Below are positions 36,301 through 47,251 of a stretch of 64,000 bases of DNA, in pieces; positions within the stretch are counted from its first letter, which is position 1; each line of letters starts with the position of its first letter. Source of the stretch: Halichondria panicea (taxonomy: Eukaryota; Porifera; Demospongiae; Suberitida; Halichondriidae); the NCBI RefSeq assembly GCF_963675165.1, contig NC_087380.1, forward strand, positions 5,340,071-5,404,070, written 5' to 3'. Both the position numbers and the translations under genes were made by a program. The notes under the pieces are model-generated. The model made no database searches. It was not told the DNA's origin and saw only the letters and a program-made list of their open reading frames with translations.

Positions 36301-39300
36301 ATAAGCGCTAATATTAGCGCTTATAACCCATAGGCGCATTATTGCTACCAGTACTATTTTGAATCACAGACACTTACGTATCACTTTAAACTGCAATTGC
36401 TTATACATCACCATGCACGCATATACCCATGTTTTAAAGGACTACCTAGCCAGGGTATTCCTTGGACCGAGCCTTTCCTTGAGCAAGACAATTATTTGGA
36501 GAACAACCATACAGGAGAGCATAGCATGCACAGTGAAGGTATACATAATTAAATTAACTTATCCCATCTGACATATCACATACTAGAATGCCGACCAGAT
36601 TCTGTATCACATGAAATTGAAATTGAGGGAATTGACCATGAACAACAGCTAAAACCAGGTTATACTTAGTGCTGATCAATGCATTTTTTACTGCTACACA
36701 CTTGTTTCTTTGTGAGGGTTGTAAAGTGCTTAATCAGCAATATTCTAGCTATAAGCGCTAATATTAGCGCTTATAACCCATAGGCGCTAATATTAGCGCT
36801 TAATAGCTAAAATATTGCTGACTAAGCACTTTACAACCCTCACAAAGAAACAAGTGTAGCTCCGCTTTGCAGGGTCGCCTGATTCTGCATGGGAATTGCT
36901 CCATTCTGTACTGCACTCTATCTAGATTGTACTCAGCTTGTGTCCGTTAGCTCTAGCTGTGTAGTTTGGCAAAAACGGGGATCGGTGCGTTCTGACGAAA
37001 ATCGAAACATTCGGTAGTTTTTTCAAGTTATCACTGCTCGGACTGGAAGCGACTTGGCCTATCCAAGTTTTCGCTGGATAATAGGCCCATGGCCATCTGT
37101 TAGTGTGTGTAATTATAGTTTGAATCAGTCTTGTTTTGTTTGTGCGTTACACGCCCTTTTACCTGACGCACTTTGATGTCTGACGGAGTTCGGCAACTTA
37201 CTCTATTCTAGTACGCTCATGCAGTGTTAATAGCTCTGTCCCTTAATTGGTGAATGCCAATTAGTGGTGCAGTATTCTAATGCTTCATTTAGCATAGTCA
37301 ATATTGTAAAGTATAGGCACAAATAATTTTAGCGCATTTGTAAAGACCTTTAAGTTACACATGCACTGTGGCCATCACATGTTGTTTTTTGTGCACCCAA
37401 TAGTTAGAGCTATCATAAATCTGTTACACACAATGACAATGTTATATTGTTTGGCAAAACACTGAGAATAAACGGTATGATATGTATCGTGAAAAGCAGC
37501 ATACATTCACGTGCTGCAATGAACATTCATGACTGGCTACACCTATTATCATTGTGTTGTATATAAATGCACTTCATGTGAACAGACTAAGATCTGACAA
37601 AAGTGGAGAGCACACCTCCAAGAATACCTGCAATCAGAAGGTATAAAGCATGAACGAACAATTCCAAAAACCCCGCAACAAAACGGTGTTGCCGAACGTT
37701 TAAACTGAACACTTATCGAAATGGTACGAACTATCAGAAGAAAATAGCTGTACAACAAACCTACGCAGCTCTGTCTCTAGCTAGCTAGCTATATAGCTCT
37801 TTGTATGACTTTTAGGATATTTTCTCTGATGAATTCTGTATTATAGGAAGAAAAAGTATCCAATAATTTGGCGCAGCGCAAGCAGTCGATAGCAGGCCTT
37901 CTTTTCTATGAAGGCCGATGAAGGAGGCTAACACTTCGCATGCTCTATGAAAATCTGTTCCAATTATACCCGGACAATTTCCAAAATAATTATTTTTTGC
38001 TGTCTGATAAATTAGAAGATATACGGTATCACTTTAAACTGCAATTGCTTACATCACCATGTACGCATATACCCATGTTTTAAAGGACTACCTAGCCAGG
38101 GTATTCCTTGGACCGAGCCTTTCCTTCAGCAAGACAATTATTTGGAGAGTTACCATACAGGAGAGCATAGTATGCACAGTGAAGGTATAAATAATTAAAT
38201 TGACATTAATTTTAATATCCCATATGACATATGACATACTATAGAATGCCGCCCAGATTCTGTATCACATGAAATTGAAAGCCATGAACAACAGCTAAAA
38301 TCAGGTTATATTTAGTGCTGATCAATGCTATTTGTTGCAAGTTTGAGCAACCACACTACCAGTATACCGTATTACTAGAATATTTTGCGGGTGAAAACCT
38401 TTGCGAATGAGCCAAATCAGTAGAAAATTTAACCCTTTGCGATCTAACTATTGCGTTCTGACAAGGATCGTGTGTATTTACTACATGTAGTAATAATTTA
38501 GGTTTTGCGGATTTATTGTTGCAACCATCGCAAAGTTCGCAAATTAATGTTAGATGCTCGCAAAAACATTCTAGTAATATGGTAAAGTCATACCATGCAT
38601 GGGCGCACATAAACACACGGCATTATCTTTAAAGATTAACAACATCAATAACTGCTTGTGACACTCATTGACAAGTAATAACGAAAATTTGCGCACTATG
38701 TAAAATATTTAAACAGTACATGGTATGCGACAATTGCATTACTATTCTCTACACAGGAGACTACAAAGAAAGAGAGGGCCACTCTGACCTGCCTGCTCTA
38801 CAACAGGATCCTACAATTGTATGCATTACTCCTTAACCGTACATAAACCTGAATGAAAGCCAAGTAGTAAACCTTGCTACTTTTACCTTACTGCTATACC
38901 CTGTTGTAATATTATAAAGCTGATACCAAACTCCTGCAGTTTTCCCTAAAGCTGGCTATAATTGTGGAGCCCAGAGAGATGATAACTAAACACAGAAGTT
39001 ACCACAATGAAATCTGTGGGAAGGAGGCAGTAAAAAGGCTCAGGGTTTTCGGCGATCACCACTACCTTACACGCTTCAGTGAAAATCGAAAGTGTTACAT
39101 ACTTTCTGTGTGCACCAGCGATGAAGACTTACAATTTGAAAAGATAAAGCATTTTCAACTGAAACTTTCTGATCAGGGAATCAAAATTCAAGAAAAGAAA
39201 CAATTTGAAGACTTAGAAGAAATGCTTAAATACTATGAAACCAGCAGGCTCGACACAGCCTTCCCAAGAATTGGAGATTGTCTCACTGAGGATGACTACC

Positions 39301-39536
39301 GAGCAAGAGTCAGAGAGATACGTGAGCAGCAAGTACAACAACAACAAGTACAAGAACAAGAACAACGACAACAACAAGCACAGCTGCGGCAAAAAAAACG
39401 GCAACAACAAGAAAAACGGCAACAACGACAACAACATGAAGAAAAACAAGAGCAGATAATGGCGCAACTACTACAAACACTACAACAGCAACAAAAAGTG
39501 AATGATAAGCCCAAAACCGAATGCACAATAATATAG
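33398..39536 (+). CDS. SH2-domain protein with Gln-rich linker and CaaX-like C-terminus (paralog C)
   Basis: Twelve exons in consistent phase: 33398-33407, 33591-33716, 34711-34836, 35776-35823, 35988-36086, 36140-36205, 36440-36538, 36587-36658, 38086-38184, 38245-38304, 38757-38818 and 38940-39536; 487 residues if all are used. Exon pair 35988/36140 is present three times (GLPSQGIP...HSEG followed by ECRPDSVSHEIE). The N-terminal 289 residues are rich in Tyr, Asn, Ser and Gln. SH2 domain about 308-405: SYHNEICGKEAVKRL, YLTRFSE with the binding Arg, CYILSV and KHFQLKL. Then a Gln/Arg-rich linker and the terminus CTII. Because a copy of the gene's 5' flank lies at 37300, the exons from 38086 onward may belong to a separate, front-truncated gene; transcript data would decide. 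Confidence 0.75.
36694..36859. mobile_element. long palindromic element in paralog C intron
   Basis: The arm CTACACACTTGTTTCTTTGTG continues with AGGGTTGTAAAGTGCTTAAT and GCGCTAATATTAGCGC, and is mirrored by the right arm ending CACAAAGAAACAAGTGTAG. The arms are about 75 bp. A half copy, with one arm and the palindrome only, lies at 36243-36345 after the previous exon pair. Confidence 0.7.
37572..37760 (+). pseudogene. Ty1/copia integrase fragment
   Basis: Translation gives RLRSDKSGEHTSK, then after a one-base frame change EGIKHERTIPKTPQQNGV followed by AERLN, stop, TLIEMVRTI. This is the conserved copia integrase core, including the region of the second catalytic Asp and the Glu. It carries one frameshift and one stop, and no other parts of the element are present. 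It sits in an intron of paralog C, abutting the Mutator-like end at 37778. Confidence 0.8.
37778..37930. mobile_element. truncated Mutator-like element end
   Basis: The reverse complement starts TAGCCTCCTTCATCGGCC and runs through ATCGACTGCTTGCGC to TATAGCTAGCTAGC. It matches the first about 150 bp of the element at 22073, in the opposite orientation. Only one end is present. Confidence 0.7.
38365..38584. mobile_element. 220-bp inverted-repeat element
   Basis: Begins TACCGTATTACTAGAATATTT and ends AACATTCTAGTAATATGGTA. The interior is rich in TTGCGA/CGCAAA words on both strands. Intronic in paralog C. Confidence 0.65.
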
Positions 39537-40326
39537 ATAAAGAGAATACATTCATGCAGACAGCACATTTTTGTTACAAGTAGAAAGCACATTTGTTAGA
39601 CAGCATGTTTGTGAGCAGTAGATGGCACACTTTCGTGAGCAGTAAAAATTACATACTTTAAGGTGACATATTTTCACAGGTAGATTTGTTTGCGTTTTCA
39701 CTGTTTAGCTCGTTTCTAAATCCTGCTCAAGTTGTGAAATTAATGTTTTCATAGCATTTCTAATTATTGGCAAGTGGTTTTTAATGAGATTCATTGCACT
39801 TTTCAATTATTGGCGAGTACACATTTTTTTTTTTTGCAATTTTACTCTTATTCGCAGAAATAACAAAAATTGAAAAACTATAGTTAATGCACCGTTGCGA
39901 GTACTCTATGGATATTATTGGCCAAGCTCGAAGCTCGAAATTGCTAGGATTTGCCCGGAAAAAGCACCAAAAAGCGTAGAAACAAGCAAGAGGAGAGAGG
40001 TGTATTATAGTGTTATGGAAGAGGAGCTTAGAAATGTGATGGCTAGAGTATAGCCTCGTCTACAGGCCCAGAGGAAGTGTGCACGAATCACTACAAGTGC
40101 TAGTGTATTTGGCCTGACCGCAATGCACTGAACGTGATTTGTGCACCCCAGGCCAATTAAAACGTAAGGAAGAAAATAGGTCTAGGAGAGATTATATCTG
40201 GGTGTGTCTATATAGCCAGGGTAGTTTAGGGTGGCAAAATGTTTGGCTACACCCAATTTTGTAATCTGTGACATCACAGTAGATCTAGTTACATATTGCA
40301 CATCATACTGGATAGACAGTAGATTC

Positions 40327-40965
40327 TAGCCTCGATCCCAGGCTTTACTTTTTCTTGTTCTTGTCTATATAGCTCTCAATACAAATGAGATGATGGGAGG
40401 CAGTAAAGAAGGAAATGATGTGAAATAAAAGTAAAGCCTGGTATGCAAAGTCGCGTGATCCACATACATTTTTATGAACGTGGGCAATATGTAGCCCACA
40501 ATCGTGGCGTAGGGTATATAGATCTATTCTCCCATGCAATTAGCTAAGACACTGCTACAAAATCTACCAAATTAACCAGAAGCAGAGACCAAGCTCAATG
40601 CAGAACCAGCGTGCTGAACTCTGATAGCAAGTAGCTTAGTAGCTACCTGCTATAGATGATAATGATGACTAAGCTATTAGTCTAACAGATCTAGCATTCA
40701 GCATGACATAGAAAAATCAGAATACAGGTATAGTAGAATCTATATCTAGGTAACACGCCATCTCTAGTAGGTATAGCTAGCTAGCTTGTATAACACCAAT
40801 TCCAAGTCTGTGTCCACCAGTCCTACAAAGTATATCAGTCATCATAGATCGAGGTGGGCAGTCCAATATCTCAACCTCTACCTGCCCACGCTCAATTTCA
40901 CCTTTCTACCATGCACTCTTTTACGTACCTTCGCATACCAGGCTCTCCTTTTTCTTATACCACAC
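40327..40965. mobile_element. Mutator-like element copy, one end lost
   Basis: Begins TAGCCTCGATCCCAGGC, then TTTACTTTTTCTTGTTCTTG. Blocks inside (GCGTGATCCACATACATTTTT, GTAGCTACCTGCTATAGATG, CTCTACCTGCCCACGCTCA) match the element at 49683-50446 in reverse orientation. It ends near ACCAGGCTCTCCTTTTTC without the final TAG/CTA end. Confidence 0.65.
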
Positions 40966-41349
40966 TTAACGTCACCACTCATTGGTCAACAGCTGTAGGA
41001 TATATAGATACAGTCCCAGGCGTGCACAGTTTTTCAAGTTGTTTTTTATTTGTTCAAGAAAGTAAGCAAAGAGAAAAGATCTATGCTTGACGGTACTATA
41101 AGACTCAAAGCGACGGCAGAAACATGGAAGGTGCTCTCCAACAAGATGGCTAAGCTTCTATGGGTCCATGGGCGTGGTTTAGATACATTTTATGCTTGCA
41201 ACTCCAGTAAGGGACGTCGAATGGTTAACGCTTGGACCAAGGAAGCTCTTGAGCATCTGTAGGAGTGGACTCATTGCTCAACTATAGTTAGACTACATTA
41301 CATCATCTGTAATTGATCTGATTGGCTAAAAACATTAGATTACATGGAA

Positions 41350-41455
41350 GCATAATCTACAAGAAGGTACTTATTCTACAGGTAGTGGACGCATATTCTA
41401 CAGGAAATGGGCACATATTCTACAGGAAATGGACGCATATTCTACAGGAAGTAAC
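41350..41455. repeat. 22-bp tandem repeat
   Basis: Four or five copies of GACGCATATTCTACAGGAAAT-like units spaced 22 bp apart. The same words (GACGCATATTCTAC) form the ends of the inverted-repeat element at 41995-42134. Confidence 0.6.
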
Positions 41456-41994
41456 AAATAATTTGCAGGAAGTTCTCAAAAGTTGGAATGAAATTTTTAG
41501 TGAAAAAGTGACAAGAAGATGAAAGAAACATTATAAAAAACACAGAAAGCAATAGTTTGTTCAGTCAATATCCATTCCATGTTCACTGTTGCTTTGTATT
41601 GCTTTTTCCAGTTGGGCATGGGCAGGGGGGCCAGGAAGCATCAAAAACACTTCAGCAATCGCTTGACACTTTCTATTGAAGGTTCCATGCCGGTCCAGTC
41701 TGCTCTATACCCCCTCCACTCCACCGCAGAGTTTTCTTCTTTTTGTAGTGTTGCAGTGAGTTCTAGGTTCTTTTTAACTTGTCTCTTCTTTCCAGTATCT
41801 TCAACAAGCGTTTCACAAGCTCTACTAAGTTTTTACTGTAGTTTTTCGTTGTTTTGAAGCCGTCTTCTTGTCTTTTTCTGTCAACTGGTGTCTCTCACAG
41901 CTCGTCCAGCTTGCACAAATTCAATTTCTGTTGCTACGCACCAAACCTGGCTTTTTATACCACGCCTCACGTATGCGCAATGGAGTCCAAGTTA

Positions 41995-42134
41995 GATAGA
42001 CCACACCCACTCGTAGAATATGCGTCTTAGTAACCACCTTGGTTACGGTTAGATTCCCTCGGCTTTGCGCCTCGGGCTAACTGCAACCGCGGAGGTTACA
42101 TAGACGCATATTCTACTCTTAGGTGTAGTCTATC
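41995..42134. mobile_element. 140-bp inverted-repeat element
   Basis: GATAGACCACACCCACTCG followed by TAGAATATGCGTCT is mirrored by AGACGCATATTCTA followed by CTCTTAGGTGTAGTCTATC, arms of about 34 bp. The centre holds an imperfect palindrome. Confidence 0.6.
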
Positions 42135-45089
42135 CTATACCTCTTTGACGGCTGCAAAATCCGGCATAGTCTTGTTCTTTTTGCAGTCTGCATCATGGAT
42201 TGAATTGTTGCTATATAGGGGGAGGTCCTTTTATAGTGCTGTGGTCACATGGTATATATTAGATATGCCACACCTACTTGGAGGATATGCACCCCCGCCA
42301 CCATGGTTACATACCCCTCGGAGTAACCATGGTATAGTAGAGGATATATGGGTGTGGTAAATCCTATACTTCACTTTACCTCTATTTCAATTGGATACCG
42401 TATTTGAACGATTGTGACAACAGAACAAGGAGAGCCTGCATGGGACTGAGGCTAAGTAGATTCTACTATGGTTGTGGTTACACGTAATTGAGTTATGTAG
42501 TACTAATGTGATGATGTCATTATTCTACAACATTTTTGGGGGGGAAGCTGTGCATTTGGGGGGGGGGGTTTCACTCTTGCATCTCCCACTAGATGAAACC
42601 CTTGATAGCGATAGTAAACTATACTTCAGAGTAAAATATGCCATAAAGGTTCGAGAAAGGACAAATAAGAGAAAAATCGGCCTGGTGACGAGGCTAATGG
42701 CTAGAGATGATCTTTAAGGCATAAAGATCTACACTGTTTTTGTTTTGCCAACATAAATAGCTGAAAACCTAAAGCTCAGTTCTCGTACATGTACGTTGGG
42801 GGTATGGGCTATGATAGAAGTTTAGCTCTTATTATGCATACACATTTTAACCAAAAAGGGTTAGTATACTGGATGTAAGAGTTTGCAATACAGGAACATC
42901 CGTTTAGCCCCTTTCCCTTTCTTTGCTGAAGAGAAGAATCAACTATGGTTCCTGAAACGTACAAAGTAGCATTTAGTAGACCCTTACAGATGTCCACATT
43001 TTAAATATTAGTTTCGGTCTTTTCTCAATGAGTTATTATGACAGTGTATAAGAGTGAATACAATGCATACCTTGACAGTCCAATCACTGCATGAAGACTG
43101 AAAACACCTCCATGTTGAGGCAGTCCACGGTAGTACCTCTCACTCAGTCAGCTTCCTCAACATTTCACCGTACACATAGAGAGATTTCTCTCCCTTCTGC
43201 CGGGTCCGTGATCAAACAAGAGCTTAAGACTTTTGCATTCGTTGATTAGCATACTCACTCTGCATCCAGTCCTCAAGCATCGTCCACATGGTGGTGTCAA
43301 CAGATTAACTCGACTGTAGCATTTACACAAGCGATGAACATAACGAGTTCCACTGTGGCGTGTGTGAGAGGAGATTGCATTACAGATGAAAAACATGAAC
43401 GAAGAACAGAGAGCTTTGAGCATGCACTCAACCACATAGAAGAATATACTCAGTTACAGACATTGCATGCATGTACTGGTCAAAGTCTTGATACGGTATA
43501 TTTGCTGCCGGACAAAGTTAATGCATGCAACAGAAATTATGACAAGTAACTGCAAGAGACCACACCTATCTCTGGGCCAGCCCAACTCCCCTCTGTGTAG
43601 TCCGAACTACAGCTTAGTGCTTAGCAAAGTTACCACAACTGTTGATTGTCACACACTGCACGAAAAAACCAGTATAGTAGCACTTGTTCATTATAAAACG
43701 CAGGTGGTATGGTATAATAGGTCAAAGCACACTTCACTATATACATCTAGTACAGAATTGTGACTACTAGTTTTCTCAATTTGGCATGCTTGGAGGAGAG
43801 GGTGTGCTCTATGTCACTAGCTGGCTGTATACTCTCTCCGATCTCCACTTCCGTGGCCATTGTTGTCATAGGGTACTGTCTTGACCACCACAATATCACT
43901 GGATAATTAAGTTAATAGTTCTACTTTTTGCAACCATTGGTGTTAGTAAAAGACGATTACTGCCTGGAGGGAATGAAGAATTCAGTGAAGTTCTGATCCG
44001 TGTGGATGGAAGTGTGGGTACAGACAGTTCAGAGTTACGCATCACTTTGAATGAAGTATCATTACAGTGGCTACGCTACGTTCACAGATATACATGACTT
44101 TGAAATCACAAGTAGATGTGAGTGCGAAATTGATTTGTACCTGAATTGACGCATGCAGGATAGCGGTCATGTAAAGCTTGGTGATGCTGCTCAATGGGTA
44201 TAACCAGGAAATTTGCTGAGAACTTTTGGTGCCACCAGAAATAAAATGATTCTGAGCAATAACATCCTTTTCGTCATCTTCTGGTAAGTGACTGGCTATA
44301 TGGCAATAAAAAAATGGCTTAGAAGCCACATCTGTGAGCTGCAAAACAAACATCAAGAGCTTCCAGTACAACCTTTGTTTGCTGTGAGAACCTATATATG
44401 GAGTGTGGTACCTGCATGTCATTTCTAGGTTATAGCAGCGAAGACTGTCCACACCCCTAAGAAATTGGTAGCTAAGTTGTCAGCTGATAGAATGTCAGCT
44501 GGGAAGTACGAAACGTGTTTCTAGCACAACAAACAAAACAATAATTAAAATTAATGAAGATGCTGATGTGGCGCAAACTAGACCAAGCTATTAAATACAC
44601 CAGTGACACACGTATATACATTTGTATGCAATGATTGACCAATGATTTTTGCTGATAAATTAATGGCTGCTGCTTTCATGAAAAAGTGCAGCTTTGCAGC
44701 TCTTTCCTCAATCTTGCATGTTATACATGTAGCGCTTTTAATGAACTTCCCGTTATTGAGGAAATGCTTCACATGTTTATTGACTTCATTTATATATCGC
44801 CCGCATGCTCTGAAAATTGTAGACAGCGACGTGAACCAACTATGAAATTTGTAGGGGGCCTTATAATCGAGCAAGTCCAGTTTCTACGGTATGACATTAG
44901 GATCAAGCTAGGGCAATGTAACTTAAGACTCACAACGAGATTGAGGTTTTCACTCAATTGCAGGACATGGTAGATCTAGTTTCGAGACCAGCTTCCCATG
45001 CGGATCATCTCCATAATTCAGCCTGGATTCACCATCATCGCTTAGACCAATTTATCAAGAACTTATACATGTAGTTCAAATATGTTAAA

Positions 45090-45225
45090 TAGCCTCGTTT
45101 CCAGGCCTTACTTTTTCTTGCTGTTGTCATTGTTCATCCATAATAGAAAGTAGTGAATAGACAAAATGAGGCAGTAAAGAAAGAATTTTTCTACTCTATT
45201 TCTTTCTTTATTCCTCCAATTAATA
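45090..45225. mobile_element. internally deleted Mutator-like copy
   Basis: Begins TAGCCTCGTTTCCAGGCC and TTACTTTTTCTTGCTGTTGTC, the reverse complement of the right end of the element at 49683-50446. It then jumps to CTTTATTCCTCCAATTAATA, which matches an interior segment of the same element. Confidence 0.6.
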
Positions 45226-47251
45226 CTGGCTTATATGTCACACATGTGTCTATAATGCTCAAAGGTGGCTATCCTTAGTGCTTGATGCGGATGTGGAGAA
45301 TGCAGAAGTGTTCTTGCATCTGCGAGGACCTGCTCGCTCATTCAATTACCCTTCCATTCCTGATATACTGACAATTCCATCGAGTAACATTTTAACAAGA
45401 GTACATTGTATAGCCAAACACTGCTACTGGCCATGCATACACTCTTAGCAAAACCAGAGAGAAAATGGCCAGAAAAAACTAGCGACTTGATTTGAGCAAA
45501 CTTAGACACTGTTTTGTAAGTTGTTTTTTTTCTCGCAATGACATGTTAAAGATTATAGACACTAAATGCCTAATGGTACTACTAATTTCTGCACCCGTAC
45601 CTTCTGATTCAAAATAAGATACTTAGGAACACATGAGTCTATAGTTTAGTTTGTAGCCAATCTTAGTTTTTATCTTTGGTGGTGGATGAACCCTTTCTGC
45701 TTGAACTTGTAATCCACTTATTTAGCTGCAGGAGCTTTCGGCCATGCAAGGTTGACCGACTGGGTATCTTACTACTGGCTGTGATTATCTAGTATTTTGC
45801 TTGAATCATCGTGTATCTCATGTTTTGCAGCTTTTTCAACCAAAAGAGGTAACCACTTGCAGTGTATCACCATTATCAAACCAAAAACATACTTATAGGT
45901 TCCAGAAAAAATTTCAGAAGATAATTGGCTAAAAGGTGCCACTATTTAATATGTGGTAAAACCTATTTTCAACGAAAAAGTTTTTTCAATTACACTTTTC
46001 CATCACCAAACTTTTACACCAATAAGGGGAATTGCAGGTGAAAATTGTGGATCTAAAGATCAAACTTTATTTTGTACCCCGTACGCACCCCATAGTCGGT
46101 TATAATTAATAGAAGCCACACAACATACCATATGAAAGCCTGTTGCTCAAGCTACACGATGATATACAAACACTCTTGCCACTTTTTAAGTGCAACGAAG
46201 CGAGCAAAATGTTCGATATAATGGCTACATATTTAGGTGACCATATCTCAGAAGCCGCACAAAAATAAAACCCAAATTCCTTGGGGTCTTCTTGCTTCAC
46301 CACACCCTATATACAGGCGGAATTGGAACTTCCTTGAATTCTGTGAGGTCACCCAATTAAATTTGTATGGAAGAACCCACAGTTATAATTATGTCAATAA
46401 CTGCACCAACAATGTCTATATCTCTGATCCCATTAATATCCCATTGCCAAATTTAGATAATATATAGTAACAGGAGACTATAGTTTGGAAAAAACGACAA
46501 GGACAAAAGACGCCATTTTTGAGTTACGCTTAATTAAAGGTTTTGAACAATGACCTTTGACTCGTTAACGAGCGCCCACCCCCTTTAAGTATGTTATCTG
46601 AAAGGACATATCATAAGGAGTACGGTGGTATTATTTTTATGAAGTTATGCTCTGAGAAGTGTAGGCTGGTCACAAAAATTTGAAGGGCTCATAACTAAGA
46701 AGCCATATGACGTATGGGGCAGATATTAAGTTATATTATAATTATTATGTATACCCCAAGTTTTGTTGAAATCTGAGGGGGTGCTTATTTTTTGTGTTGA
46801 GTTGGCATGGAATGTCCCCATTACTATTAGACAAAGGATCGATCAGTGCATGAGCACTGAGCAGTACAGTACATTGACCGAGACAAAAACTAAGACAGTA
46901 AGTCAAAATACAAAACCGAAAAAACAGACACATTGACTGACTAACTAAACCGCAGCCCCTCGGTAATTAATCAAATCTAATAGGTGCGACTGTTCCACGC
47001 AGACAACATTTGAGTTCGAAATAGTATTTAACAACTGATAAAATGCACAAGAACAAAGGTATAATTATGTATCTATATATAGGCACAAGATTTTCACAAA
47101 GGTAGAGCAAATTCTAAAGCCGGGCTCTCGCATAATAGAGCATGCAACAGAAACCATACAATAATAACGAATCAGGAAGTAAATTTAATAACTATTAATA
47201 GTAATGTGCACACAGTATTTGATCTGCATGTTACCTTGTTGCAAACCGTTC

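Larger units (their letters stand above)
39537..47230. other. large intergenic stretch, repeat-derived, no confident gene
   Basis: About 7.7 kb without a gene I can support. It holds the Mutator-like copies at 40327 and 45090, a tandem repeat at 41350-41455 and an inverted-repeat element at 41995-42134. Open frames such as 44042-44452 (minus, 136 codons) and 41579-41857 show no family features, no splice-consistent neighbours and ordinary length for AT-rich noncoding DNA. Confidence 0.5.

Noticed and set aside
36219-36860. Possible CRISPR-like repeat array
   Set aside because: The repeats are one exon pair and a palindromic element in two copies, not short regular repeats with unique spacers, and the DNA is eukaryotic.
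39213-39592. Cys- or Leu-rich minus-strand open frames
   Set aside because: Antisense shadow of the Gln-rich linker of SH2 paralog C.
44042-44452. 136-codon minus-strand open frame
   Set aside because: No recognisable domain, no paralog in the window and no splice-linked neighbours; within the length expected by chance over several kilobases.
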